From contig JAQFVV010000012.1 of assembly GCA_028023455.1 (NCBI GenBank), positions 12,164,864 to 12,228,863 of the forward strand: a stretch of DNA of 64,000 bases. The letters run 5' to 3'. The notes beneath the pieces were generated by a model. That model had not been told where the DNA came from, did no database searches, and was given only the letters and a program-made list of their open reading frames with translations. This DNA comes from Epiperipatus broadwayi (lineage: Eukaryota > Onychophora > Udeonychophora > Euonychophora > Peripatidae). This document shows, piece after piece, positions 1 through 11,375 of this stretch. Position 1 is the first letter of the stretch. Each line of letters begins with the position of its first letter. The translations under genes and the position numbers were made by a program.

Positions 1-81
1 CTTGTTTATTAAACTTGTCAAATCTTGATGAAAGTTCTTAATTACTTTTAAATTTTAAAATTGTTCAGTTCAATAGCTTAC

Positions 82-390
82 AGTAGAAGAGTCATGGTTC
101 TTGGTGCCAATTCCCGTGATGTCCCCATTGGAAGACCGGTCTGATGTTCTGGAGGTGGCCTTAGCTGGTTCCATTCTGGTATCACAGTCATTTCATTTTT
201 TAAAATAGAGAGAGAGGGTGATATGTGTGTCCTATCACACCTCTCAAAAACAATCAAGCCGGAACTGTCTGGCATTGTCCTTAATTTCAATATTTTTCCT
301 TTTATAATCATCCGCTGGATTCAACAAACAAAACATCACTAATCCATCATTTTCATTAGGGTCTGAGCTGAGGCTTGGTGCTTCCATTGG
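82..390 (-). other. GC-richer exon-like block, possible host exon or gene fragment
   Basis: About 300 bases have clearly higher G+C and more balanced codon-like composition than the surrounding AT-rich DNA. On the minus strand the block ends in ACT|GTAAGC (donor GT at about 80-81), a good 5' splice-site match. The frame leading into it has no stop for about 37 codons and reads as a Ser/Thr/Asp-rich peptide (for example MEPAKATSRTSDRSSNGD). A second frame, 78-311, gives a 77-codon ORF that stops just past the donor. A third frame at 245-388 reads MEAPSLSSDPNENDG. The reading frame is therefore uncertain and I do not recognise a family. It could be an exon, a 3'UTR or a fossil repeat. Confidence 0.25.
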
Positions 391-3121
391 TCAATCTAAT
401 TCTTTTTATTCTCTTATCTATATCTTTCCTCTGACTTTTTAATTATATAAGAGCCCCAAGGTCTAGTTTGCTTTTCAATTAATTTATAAAACAATCATTT
501 CCATTTACAAAAATATTTTATCTTTTTCTTATACTTTTTTCTAAAAAAGTACGTTCAAATACCTTTTTTTTATTTAAAAAAGAAATATTTTTTAAAGTTT
601 TGCATCTGTGTGAATATATATATATATATATTGAACAACTCTTTAATTTTTTTAGCTTTTAGTTTTTAATAAATTTATTTTTATTTGCTAAGTTTTTATT
701 TTAAATTAATATAATGGCATATTTATATAGCATTACATGAGGAAGTTAGGAGTCTATTGATTATAAATAAAAAAAATAAAAAATAAAAACTAACTTTGTC
801 GGCAATTCCTGTCATAATAATTAATAGGCCAGTTAATCAGGAAATATGGCTATGTTTTTTGGAAATATGAACAAGATATTTTCTTATCCATACTTTCACT
901 TCATAGTGTGTAACAAGGAAGGCCTATCAGAATCAACTCAAAATGTGAAAAATATTACAATATATATATTTGTAATTGTCAGAACATTAATCTACCATAT
1001 CCAAACCTTTCTTTTAATAGGCTCAGCAGTAAAAGAAGTTGAATTTTATGATCAAGACAATGATACATTTGATCATTTTTTATATTAGAGCTGTATCAGA
1101 AGCCTAAATAAATTCAAATATTTGGAGCTTAATGCTATATTGCAGTTTATAAATCTTCATACTATTAGCAATTTATAATGCTACTTCTAAGCAGAGCATT
1201 CCCTTTATATAAATATCATTTCATATTTGTTGTTTTTTATTATAAGCATTATTTATGATAGCTATTGAAATGTTTGTATAAAAAATAAAAATATATAGTC
1301 ATAAAATTAGAAAAATAGAAGACTTAAATTATTTTTGATAATTGCCTGCTTTCTTACAATCAATTATTATAACAAAATAAATTTGCTTCTTATGTTACTA
1401 TTAGTTACAATAAGTTTTATAGTATTTGTTTTTAAAAGTAGGAAAAAAAGGTCATTTGAAAAATATAAAAATTATAGAGTAGTTTAGATTAGAAGTGGTA
1501 TAACATACTACTTAATCAAAAAATGGGGGCATAAAGTTTATACTATGCAAGCTAACTTCAAACTAATTTGATTTTTGCAAAATAGAGACATACTTAGTAA
1601 GGTACTGAGATAAATACATGTTCAATCTAAAAAATGATATGAAATTAAGGTATTTGAAAATTGATAGTGGTATCACATCCATTTACCTTTCAATTGACCT
1701 CTTTCTAAATCTATTATAATCTTTTAAGATTCAGTTCAAAACACTATATTTTATGTTTGATATATAAATAGCTTCTGTATTGCTGATTTATTAAATGTTC
1801 AAACATCATATTTATACATTTATTAATAAAAAAAATTTTCAAGAAAATAGATATATTTTCTTTTAATATTAAATTACCATCTTTAAAGGCAAATTTTCTC
1901 ATTTTAATTTTATAATTAATTTCATTATTGCGTTTTCATCTATATTCATACTTTTATTTACAGTTGTTAATTTTTAATTCATTTGTATAAATCTTTATCT
2001 TTTCTGTATTTGAAAAATCATTGAACATTGTTTTACTTTTTTTTTATATCTTTATAACTCTTGTAGAACTTTTTGAAACTATGAAGAATAATTTACACAA
2101 AACATCATTTATAAAATATAATGTCTTAAAAATTTACTTTTACTCTTTTAATTTCTCCCTTCAACCCACAAACTTCTTTGTAAAATTATTATTAAAGGGC
2201 TTGAACAGATAGAATTAATCCGTGATGCATTTATACAAACATTATTTTTTTTTTTACAGATTTCATATTGTTTAATCACTGTGATTGAATTTTTGTAAAT
2301 ATTTTTTTTAAAATTAACAATATTTTGACTTATTTCTGATATTACAAGGTCTTAATTAGCCAGAAATGCTTATAGATGCAAATATATTTTTCATAATCTA
2401 CAAATCTAATTAAAAATGGCAACTCATTTTCACTTAATACTTACTACTACTCAAATCTAGCTTGTTCTTTTCTTTGACTTTTGTTTAATGTTTTCTGTAT
2501 TTGCACTTATCTTAGTAAAAATCTTAAATTGGATTATTCAAATAATGCTTTTTCACCCACTTGCTATAAATTACTTATAATAAAACCATTGTTCCTGGAG
2601 TATATTTATTTTTCATAGATTTAATAATACATCTCACTTTTTCATTGAATATGTGTGAACTTTCAAAAGTTGCTATAATTATAAACTATTTTGTTCTCTT
2701 CTTTTATCAATTACTATATAATTTTTTCATCATGTTTTTTATTGTTAGTAATACTGTTGTTTTTCCTTTTTTATTAATGAAACAATCTTTCCTTCAAAAC
2801 TAAAATGTTATTTTATATTTTTGAGACTTTTATTCTTTTCAATAGTCTTCTTTGTCATTTTTTAAATGTCATTATTTTTATATTTTGTTTAACATCTTCA
2901 AATATGTTTTCCAGATATTTATGTATTAGTTCTTAGTAAAGCTATTATTTTTTTGATCTAATTCACATATGTTCCACCTTCAAGGTGTTTTAATATTTTG
3001 AAACAGTTTGCTGGTTTTAGTTCAGATTTATCACAGTATTTCTGAATTAAAAAATCCAATAGCTTTTGCTTTCTTAATTTTATTTTCCTCATTTTTTATT
3101 CATAATTAATCCTAGTTCTTT
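391..3121. other. AT-rich non-coding DNA
   Basis: Low-complexity AT-rich sequence with an (AT)n tract near 615-632. The only thing noted is a pyrimidine-rich stretch ending in AG at about 1020, followed by 21 open codons reading SAVKEVEFYDQDNDTFDHFL and a stop (plus strand), which could be a terminal exon by chance. Nothing else is recognisable. Confidence 0.5.
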
Positions 3122-3222
3122 TTTTTTTTCATATGCCAAAGCATCGTCTGGGAACCAAACCCGTGACAACTGCTTGTAAGGCAGCTGTGCTGACAACTCA
3201 GCCACCAACGCTTGACAAATCC
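3122..3222 (-). mobile_element. tRNA-derived SINE, diverged copy
   Basis: On the minus strand the sequence runs from a tRNA-like head (GTTGGTGGCTGAGTTGTCAG as A-box region, GGGTTTGGTTCCC as B-box region) to the family 3' end GATGCTTTGGCATATG and an A-run. It matches the SINEs at 3279, 8152, 16835 and 58185 in order of blocks but is the most diverged. The head resembles a tRNA with internal RNA polymerase III promoter boxes. SINEs of this type depend on a partner LINE for mobility. Confidence 0.75.
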
Positions 3223-3278
3223 TAGTTCATTTTTTGTTTTCAATATTTGTGCTTTTTCAAATCAACTGTATTTTAATT

Positions 3279-3392
3279 GTCTTGCATAGGTGGTCGAGAG
3301 GTCAGCGTGACTGCCTTGCACTTTCAGGCAGTTGCCCAGGTTGCGGGTTCGCGTCCCGGCCGATGCTATGACACTTAAAAAAAAAAAAAAAT
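3279..3392 (+). mobile_element. tRNA-derived SINE with perfect target-site duplication
   Basis: The insert starts GTCTTGCATAGGTGGTCGAG, carries a tRNA-like head with A-box (GGTCGAGAGGTCAGCGTG) and B-box (GGGTTCGCGTCCC), continues with GATGCTATGACA and ends in an A-run. It is flanked by a perfect 12-bp direct repeat TGTATTTTAATT at 3267-3278 and 3393-3404, which is the signature of target-primed retrotransposition and fixes both ends. The whole unit is about 114 bp, so it is nearly all tRNA-like head plus a short tail. This is the best-preserved copy in the window. Confidence 0.92.
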
Positions 3393-3404
3393 TGTATTTT
3401 AATT

Positions 3405-4124
3405 TTTTTACAACTTTACAAAGTATAACAATATCCTATTTATAATTAGATATTTTTATAAAAATTTATGTAGTCTTTCTTTAAATTGAAAATGATCTAA
3501 AGTTGCAAATAACTAAATAAAAGATTTTCATTGAATGAAAGCCTAAATTCATAATCAGATGCTTCTTATAGCATTCAATTGCTGGGTAGGATGATAAATG
3601 AAAAACTTGAGGAAATGTGGGCATAATTTTTGTTTAACATAATTATAAATGCCAAAAATAAAATTCATATCCACGTACATGTATCCATTAATTCTGCCTT
3701 CAACAAAACATAAATGGTATCTCAGTTGAATTCCAGAAGAAAGATCACAATCTTTTTTGATCTTATTATAATTAAAAGTCAATAAATTTATTATAGTGAC
3801 TGATTCATATTAGTGAATAGCTGAATTATATATTTTTTATTTATCATGTGACTATTTATCTAGTAAAAAAAGTTGCAATGACAAGAATATATGAAGTAGA
3901 CATTCAAAATTTATTCTATTCAGTTTTTTAAGACCTCAAAAATAAATCAAAATTTTTTATTTGGTTATAAATTATCAAACTTATATTATAGTGAGAATAT
4001 TTATTAAATTATAATTATTATGTGAGCAGACATAGGATCACTGCAATCTCATTGACTTTGACTAAGAGCAGTATGAATGAAAATATGTTCATATCATAAA
4101 ATAAACACTTATATATCACTTGTA
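3405..4124. other. AT-rich DNA, nothing recognised
   Basis: A 75-codon minus-strand ORF at 3555-3782 has no recognisable motif and is probably chance. No repeats or RNA features were seen. Confidence 0.4.
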
Positions 4125-4690
4125 AAACTTCTTTGTATCAATAATTTCAATCTCCATAATCAAATTGCAATCTTTAGTGTCTATATACATATATTAGATT
4201 ATTGATAACAATAAAATTCCACCTTTATTGTTAAAAAGAGGTTGGCTTGACAACCGTTTGAAATTGTTAATTGTTATATTGGATTATCTAAGTGTTGACT
4301 GGTGTTTTAATGATTACTTACAAATCCATTTATCTTTGAACACTATTATACTTATTATTTAAGTAATACTTTGGGTGCAATTTGAAATTTATAATTGCAG
4401 TTTGTAACGTTATAATTGACTATTTATTACTCTACATTAAGAATAGGTTATATTTACATATTTGAAGAGGTGTATTTAAACTTCTTTGTATCAATAATTT
4501 CAATCTTGTGATAAAGTTGCAATCTTTAGAGATTATATAAGTATATTAGACCATTAATAAAGGTGGGATTCCATCTTTATTGTTAAAAGGAGGTTGCCTT
4601 AACAAGTTTGAAATTATTGATTGTTGTTGATATTGGGATTGTCTAAGTGTTGACCAGTTTTTAATGATATACCTACATATATATGTGTGT
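4125..4690 (+). repeat. Direct duplication, period 353 bp
   Basis: About 210 bp starting AAACTTCTTTGTATCAATAA at 4125 recurs at 4478 in the same orientation, with shared landmarks (caatcttta, tttattgttaaaa, gaggttg, ctaagtgttgac) and scattered substitutions and indels. No tRNA-like head, TIR or coding sequence is visible. It is either a tandem segmental duplication or two copies of an unknown AT-rich repeat. Confidence 0.8.
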
Positions 4691-5600
4691 ACTAGTGATT
4701 TTTGGCTTGTGCAGTTTAGTACCTAGCATTGGTGAAAATAAAATTTGTGTCTTAGGCTATATTTGAACTTTTCTGTTGCTAATGGGCAGAGTTTAGTTAC
4801 CCTAGTATGTGACTTTCATTCACATTTCCCTTTATGAATATTACAAGACTATATTTTTAAATTTATATATTTTGCTATGTATACATTAAAATACCTAAAT
4901 CACAACCATTACATTTTTAAATATCTGTGTGTACAGGAAACTATGTTAAATAGATTATTATAATGCAATATTGATTTTTGAGCATAAAAATGTATTTGAT
5001 AGGCAAGGTATATATTATAATGCAATATTGAGGTTTTTTTTTTAAATGTTTGATAAAAACTTTTTTTTTTCTCTTTTTTTTTTAAATCATTCTTTGAATA
5101 ACTAAATTTTTAGATTTTCTTAGGTCTATATTTTTTTAACATAATTCATTTCAATATCTCTTTTGAAAATTATATATATATTTAAAAAAAAAACTTGTGG
5201 CAATTAATAAATTCTATTGCTTGAAAAAAAAAACACAATTTAAGAGAAAAGATGTATATCTCTTTAATCGTATTTGAAGCCAATAGATTCTTAATGACAT
5301 AAAAAAATCATTATTTGGTATGAAATTTGTTAAAGTTGATGAAAAGACTATAAATTTAAGTTCAAATTAAATTAAGTTATTTTATTATCAGTGAGTGATT
5401 GTTGTACTGCCTCATTGCTAAACCTGTTCTAGAGAACTAAGATAGATACTGATTTAAAATATTTTTTATTTAATAATTAATTGCAGCATAAATTACAGCC
5501 AAATTAATATTTTCATCTCTTTAGAAATTGTTTAACTTATGAAGAGAATAGTGGGAAAAACAATTAAAATAAAAATAGTATAATAAACTTTTAACTCTAT
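4691..5600. other. AT-rich DNA with homopolymer runs
   Basis: Contains long T and A runs around 5030-5230 and a small repeated motif (tattataatgcaatattga at about 4958 and 5013). No genes or RNA features were recognised. Confidence 0.4.
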
Positions 5601-5800
5601 AATTGTGCTTTACACACATGTAACGAAGCTATATAATTATTAAGTTTAATTAGCAGTCTGAGCGCTTTCGGGAAAGCTAAGTTCCCATAATCATAGCTCG
5701 TTACTAAGTGAAAAGTGACTTAGATTTCCCGAAAGTACTCAGACTGCTAATTAAAATTATTAATTATATAGCTCCATTACAGGTTCTTAGAGCACAATTA
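5601..5800. mobile_element. Foldback MITE, ~200 bp
   Basis: The arms are inverted copies. AATTGTGCT, AGCTATATAATTA, TAATTAGCAGTCTGAG and TTTCGGGAAA on the left are matched in reverse order by TTTCCCGAAA, CTCAGACTGCTAATTA, TAATTATATAGCT and AGCACAATT on the right, around a ~20 bp loop near 5690-5710. There is no coding capacity. The structure fits a miniature inverted-repeat transposable element of unknown superfamily. The exact termini and TSD are not clear because the outer part of the arms is degenerate. Confidence 0.8.
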
Positions 5801-8151
5801 AAGATTAAAATATTATTTTGTGGTCATTCCAAAAAAAAAAAAGCATAAGCAAATTTGAAAGCACTAGAGATAGAAAGTGAAAGTAAATTACGTATTAAAA
5901 AAATTATAAAAAGATTATACAAAGTATATATTTAGAGAAAGCAAATTTTAAAAGATGTATTGAATGAAACTTTGCTTGTCTATTTATTTATAGACAACAT
6001 TTTTTTTCTCTATGGAAATTTGTTTATTTGGTTTTAGCCAAGCTTATATTAACAGCTTCTTCTTATGCTAAAAAGGTCATAATAATAATAAATAGATTCA
6101 GTAGATATAATTTTTTATACTAAGAAAACTCCTAGGATGAGAAATTGTTTTCTTTTATTTTTTATACCTTTAATTATAATATAATGGGCTTTTTGAATGC
6201 TATATGTAATATCTATGCAAACATTATTAAAATATTGACAAAAAAAAATGCAAATAGAAAGTAGAGATAATTTATAGAATGTTATTAAAAATCCATTTCC
6301 GAACTCTAGATGTCATAATTCCACAATGATCAATTGACATAACAGAGGAAGTCTGAACTCAAAAAATCTAAGCAAAATTTTTGAACAATTTAATGCAACC
6401 ATCCTGAAGCATCTGTTTATGACATTTAATTTTTTTTTTTATATTGATTGATCAATTGCTCTCACAATTATAGATATAAACTACATATTATACATATTCT
6501 CAAACAATTTGCTATTTAAAGTAATAAGCTGACATAATACATGAGATTCTACATTACAGATAATGGATCAAAAACCTCATTACATCATAATGGAATTTTA
6601 CAATGATAGATTCAGTAAAAAAAATTAAGACTCTGGGTAAATATGCCTTAATAAAAGTTAATTAACATAGAGAAAACTTTGTTACTGGCTCGATTAAAAA
6701 TACATATTTATATTATAACACCACTAGCCATTTGAGGTTGTAGTTGTCTTTCAACCACATATCTAAATGGAACCCAAATACTTGCCTATAGTAATAGTTA
6801 TGAATTTAAATTTCAACTAACCCCAAATATAAATCCATACAATATCTATGCTCTTATCACTAATCAAGAAATGACACTTCTAATAATTCACAGGCTTAAA
6901 TTAGAGTGATTTCATTACAATCAATGAAGGCATATTATAAGAATATGTCCAAAACTTAAATGTAAACAATGCAAAATGAGAGCAACTCTAAATCATCAGT
7001 GTGGGAAGTACTAACAATTATTACAGAATTTATTCAAGGACTGGCAAGTATTGCAACAACAATTTATATTACTAACATTAACTTAATTAATGACTTTGTA
7101 ACTAAAGATCAAAGCACACTTAGAGTTTAATCAATAATTATTTGAAAGTGAATCATCTATGCAAGAAATTAGCTGATTTCATCAAAAACTATTAAAAACT
7201 GATAGCCAGAATAACAACCAATCCATGATATTTCTTAACAAAACCTTTCAGAATATTATACAGCCACTAATAAGTTGTCTACCTCACAAAGAGTCTGAAA
7301 TGAGTATCCCTAATAAACCAATATTGACTACAGAAGGAACATGGTAAAAATAGAGCTCTATCCCCTGAATTCAGTGAAGATGATATGACACAGACTTTAG
7401 ACTAGACTATAATAAAATTAAAGAAAACTAATGCAAGCTCCATAAATACTGAAGTTGAAAATATTTTGAAATAAAGATCTGCCACCATTAAAAATGTAAA
7501 TGTGTCATGTTCTTTATTAACTAATGATAATCTATGTGAGTTATTGCAGGGGGGGGGGGACATCTCTAGATAAAACTTTTTCTACATTATATGATTTTTC
7601 CAAGCTATTTAATAGTACAATTTAGTTGTTGCAATAGGATTTTTTCCTTCTGATAGATAAATGTATAATAATGATAATTAAAAAAGGATCATTAAATATG
7701 ATAGGATTAGAGTCAATAGAATATAACTACCAATTAGAAAAATGGCTTGAGATTGTTTTGCCTCATTTACCAAGTTAGTTAAAACAAAGATTCATAATGA
7801 GTCTCAAACTAATCCATCTAATTATCTCAGTAATCAAAGATATTCAATATTTATTCTCACTTTTAACAGACCTGACGGTAGTCATAACCAAAACTTATCT
7901 TTTAAATTCATTTAAATAATATATATATATATTGAGATGATATTTTCTGCCATCTCATATGTAAATACATATATATTTCTGAGTTATTTTATTAGTTTAT
8001 AAATAGAATTTTATAAAATTATTTAATCTATTATCTTATAATTAATCTATTAAAGGTTTTTTTAAAATTCACTAAGAAATCAGACTTTCAAGTTTGTTTT
8101 GTTTTTTTTTTTTTTAAATTTATTTAAGATGATTATGGTTCAAAATAAATA
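5801..8151. other. AT-rich DNA with a possible decayed retroelement ORF
   Basis: Most of this stretch is featureless. From about 6280 to 7490 the plus strand is less repetitive and more codon-like. Around 6945-7010 one frame reads CPKLKCKQCKMRATLNHQCG, with C-x2-C and H-x2-C spacing reminiscent of retroelement zinc knuckles but not the canonical CCHC spacing. No ORF of 60 codons survives. I treat it as a candidate gag/ORF1 fossil only. An 11-base G run lies at 7549-7559. Confidence 0.25.
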
Positions 8152-8256
8152 GTTTTTTTTTAAAGTGTCATAGCATCGGCCGGGACGCGAACCCGCAACC
8201 TGGGCAACTGCCTGCAAGTGCAAGGCAGTCGCGCTGACCTCTCAACCACCATCTTG
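8152..8256 (-). mobile_element. tRNA-derived SINE
   Basis: This is the minus-strand copy of the 3279 family. It has the A-box region GGTTGAGAGGTCAGCGCGAC, the B-box region GGGTTCGCGTCCC and the 3' end GATGCTATGACACTTTAAAA. It is very close to the 3279 and 16835 copies, suggesting fairly recent spread. No clear TSD was found. Confidence 0.9.
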
Positions 8257-8629
8257 AATTATATGTTTTTTTGTATTAAAAGCTTTTTTTGTTGAAATTC
8301 TTGGAAAAAGGTGGGATGGAGGGAAATTAGAAAAAGTCACAATTAGACTCTATTGTTCATGTCTATTCTTCCATAACTTCATTATCTGTACCCTTTCTGC
8401 TTTCAAGCATTTACATTCAATCAACAGGGCCTAATATTTTCTATACCTTCCTTACACAATTTGCACACTAAATTATCCATGGTTTTCCATTTACATGTAT
8501 ATTCTCTTATTGCTAAAGATTCCGTTCAATCCTTAAATAATAAACTACTTTCCTTACTATTATCATAAATTAACTCGCATCCAATATTGCGTTTACTTCT
8601 ATATATATTTAAACTCTTTGGTGCTTGTC
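8257..8629. other. AT-rich DNA, nothing recognised
   Basis: No ORF, repeat or RNA feature was identified between the SINE and the TIR element. Confidence 0.4.
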
Positions 8630-8879
8630 TTATAGCTAAAAGTGCCGTTGGATGGCGCCGTTTTCACGCTAAAACTATAAAATATGAACATTCACGGGCC
8701 ATTGATTTAATAATTTTTCTGTGTTTTTTGTAATGCGAAAATAAAAACAAAACAAAATCGTCTTTTTTAAATATTATTTTTTATTAACGTATACAATTTA
8801 AATGATAATAATAAATGTAAAATAAAATCAACAATTTACAATTTGATTCGTGTTTTTTATATCGTATACTTTTTAAATT

Positions 8880-8994
8880 GTGTTACGGCTTTTTTTTATC
8901 AATTTTCTATCGGATATTTTTTTACTTGTGTTACGGCTTTTTTTTTTATCAATTTTCTATTGGATATTTTTTTACTTGTGTTACGACTTTTTTT
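8880..8994 (+). repeat. Tandem repeat, ~49 bp unit
   Basis: GTGTTACGGC, a T-run, ATCAATTTTCTATYGG and ATATTTTTTTACTT form a unit at 8880-8927, repeat at 8928-8977, and begin a third time at 8978. Differences are mainly T-run length and one C/T. Confidence 0.85.
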
Positions 8995-9046
8995 GTTGTT
9001 GTTTAACTAAAAAATAATAATCGTAATAAAAGTAAAAGTTGTTACG

Positions 9047-9112
9047 GTTAGATTTAGGGTTAGTTTTAGGGTTAGGTTTAGGGTTAGTTTTAGGGTTAAG
9101 TTTAGGGTTAGT
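9047..9112 (+). repeat. Interstitial telomere-like repeats
   Basis: Five or so units of about 12 bp with the consensus GGGTTAGKTTTA, so that TTTAGGGTTAG recurs in register. The motif contains the common animal telomere hexamer TTAGGG but as a degenerate 12-mer. The array lies inside the TIR element, so it probably travelled with it rather than marking a chromosome fusion. Confidence 0.85.
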
Positions 9113-9800
9113 GTTCTGTTGTTTGTAATGCTAAAATAAAAAAATTCAAAATCGTAACCGTACTCGGACAAAAGAAACTCAAACTTTTTTAAACAACAAC
9201 AAACACATACAAATGTCTTCTTTACTTATTAAACATGTTTATAATATTTGATTTTTATGAAATTTACAAAAAAACCTGTGTATTTGGACTTTTCTTACTG
9301 GATATTTTTTTTGTACCGCTCTTTTTACTTCGAAAATATACAGACAGTAGAATCTTTTTTGTCTCATGGAATGTTACTAACAGTACGTTACTTGACACAT
9401 TACCTAATTGCAACTCAATAAAAACATAGATATTTAACATTTTCCTAAATAAAAGTTCAATACAGTACGTTTTAAAAAGTTTTATAATTATTGCTTTAAA
9501 AAATCTGAACATTTCAATAGTTTAAAATAAAAAAAAATCCAATGAAAACATTTCAATACAATTCAAATACAAACTCTCTCAGCTGTAATTATATTATAAA
9601 TTGTGTGAATTCGGAAAATGTATTTGCTGCTATGCGACATACATGCTGTACTGTGACATGACATAGCAGCCTGCATTCTGTAGCACAACAAAAAAGTTGT
9701 ATTATAGAAAATGTGGGTTCGAACATGTCGGCCACGGAAACAGCATTTTTATGTGTTTTGGTGTGAAAACCGCACCATAGAGCGGCATCTTTAGCTAAAA

Positions 9801-10708
9801 GATGAGTACCAACTCTTCTTACCCTCCATACTAGTTCTCCATCTCTCCAACTCCCTATTTTTTATTAATGCTTCTATTCTTTTATCCCATTCCTTACCAC
9901 TATAACACTCAACAATCCAGTGGTGCCCCTACTGGTATTCTGCATTCTAATCTTAAAGAATAATACTTTGATCATATCGATATTATTTCATTCTTTTTAC
10001 TATTTATCTTCATGTGGTAAGTGAATTATTTATGTAACTATTTTTTTGTTATCTGTAATGAAATTCTTTTGAAAATAGTAGATTTAGTGGTAATAATAAT
10101 AGTAATAGTTGGATGTCATTTCAGCTCTTGTTAATTAAATTAGGATATTTATGCAGATTTACTTATAAAGAAAAGTAAATAAATCACCAAATCTGTTTCA
10201 AATGTAAATATCCAACATGTATATAAATATTAAACACATTTTGAATAAAATAAAAATATTTTACTTTCTGTATTATTTATATACGTGTTGGATATTTATA
10301 AAGAAGAGGTGAACATTATATTACTGGATAGAACAATTTATAAAAAAGGCCATTCTCATTGCTAAATTTAAAATACTGTTGAGATATCAGATTTTAAAAC
10401 TTATATTTTTTAAAATGCCCGATATTTTAAAAGCTGAAACTGTTTATTTTAATAATCATAGGTAATTAGAAAAACATTTTTTCCTACAAAAGTCTAAATT
10501 TATTGTTAAGATTACTATTGAAAAGAAAATTGGTGTTAGGATGTCTATTATTATACATGATATCATTCAAATTAAAGCCTGTTTTGTTGAAATTAGTAAT
10601 ATGTCTATTGAAAGTAAATTTTTAATTGAAAATAAATCAGTGAAAAAAAATACTAATTTCATTTATGACTAAGTAAACCTAAATCAATGTAATGATTTAA
10701 TTACTAAA
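9801..10708. other. AT-rich DNA, nothing recognised
   Basis: No ORF or RNA gene was seen. A short inverted pair (aatatccaacatgtatataaat at 10207 and atttatatacgtgttggatattt near 10275) forms a weak hairpin. Confidence 0.4.
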
Positions 10709-10870
10709 GATGTTCAAGAATCACATAATCACCATTTCTTATGCTTGCTCATAACTGTTATTAAAACAGGCAAAACTCTCCATATAATAGTGCCACTTAG
10801 GGCAAGCTAGAATAATCAATGAATGACAGAAGGCTTGTGCATAAAATCTCCATCTAGTGCCTACTTATCC

Positions 10871-10920
10871 AATATCTCCAAACCAGTTTCTAGCTTGTGG
10901 CTTTCATCAGTGAGGCACCT
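10871..10920 (-). ncRNA. Hammerhead-like motif, left arm of FB copy 1
   Basis: On the minus strand CTGATGA is followed by 13 nt that can form a short stem (AGC/GCT around CACAA) and then GAAAC. GAAAC is followed by ACTGGT-like self-complementary bases (stem III) and TGGAG, which partly pairs with CCTCA upstream (stem I). This order matches the hammerhead core CUGANGA-stem II-GAAA-stem III-UH-stem I. The base of stem II would be an A-A mismatch, so activity is doubtful. Confidence 0.35.
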
Positions 10921-11375
10921 CGGATCTGAGAGCACTGCATCTAGATCTTAAGATCTAATGCAACCCTCCTGCAGCCACCTTTTATCTCTACTTAATTACA
11001 AAACTATGAGTCTAAAATTGAAAACACAGTAATATTTTCAATCCAAGCTCATTAGCTTATATAATCATATAGATCTGAACTGTCTGAACTCAGTTCAGTA
11101 CCGATACCTTTTGGTGCCTTTGGTTCTTTAATAACCATAGCCACCACTATCCTATTAGGCAGGATTGTTATTAATCACATGATCACCATTTCTTATGCGT
11201 GCTCATAACTGTTATTAAAACAGGCAAAACTCTCCATATAGTAGTGCCACTCAGTGCAAACTAGAGTAATAACTGGAAGTCAGAAGGCTTGTGCATAAAA
11301 TCCCTAAGTAGAGGTAAAAGGCGGCTGCTGGAAAGTTGAATTAGATTCTAAGATCTAAGTGCAGTGTTCTCAGAT

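Larger units (their letters stand above)
8630..9800. mobile_element. Non-autonomous DNA transposon, ~1.17 kb
   Basis: The left end (8630-8675) and the reverse complement of the right end (9755-9800) share TTWTAGCTAAA, then GTGCCG or ATGCCG, ATGG, GCSG, TTTTCACR and AAAAC, giving ~45 bp imperfect TIRs. No transposase is encoded; the two overlapping ~64 and ~82 codon ORFs at 9235-9512 have no motif. Internally there are ~49 bp tandem units at 8880-8994, a telomere-like tandem array, a ~45 bp direct repeat (TTTTTGTAATGC...AAAATCGT near 8725 and 9120), and a short inverted repeat around the CATAGCAG motif near 9630-9670. The interior has more CpG than its surroundings. The superfamily is unassigned and the TSD is unclear. 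Confidence 0.75.

Noticed and set aside
3279-3392. Functional tRNA gene in the SINE head
   Set aside because: It has internal promoter boxes but no cloverleaf acceptor closure, ends in poly(A) and is flanked by a TSD.
3555-3782. 75-codon minus-strand ORF near the SINE pair
   Set aside because: No motif and no codon-like composition beyond the frame; no splice or promoter context.
9047-9112. Telomere or chromosome-fusion site
   Set aside because: The array is short, degenerate and enclosed within a TIR element, so transport by that element is the simpler explanation.
9235-9512. Overlapping 64- and 82-codon ORFs inside the 8.6-9.8 kb TIR element, considered as a transposase remnant
   Set aside because: Both products are Phe/Lys-rich without any motif; open frames of this size are expected by chance on opposite strands.
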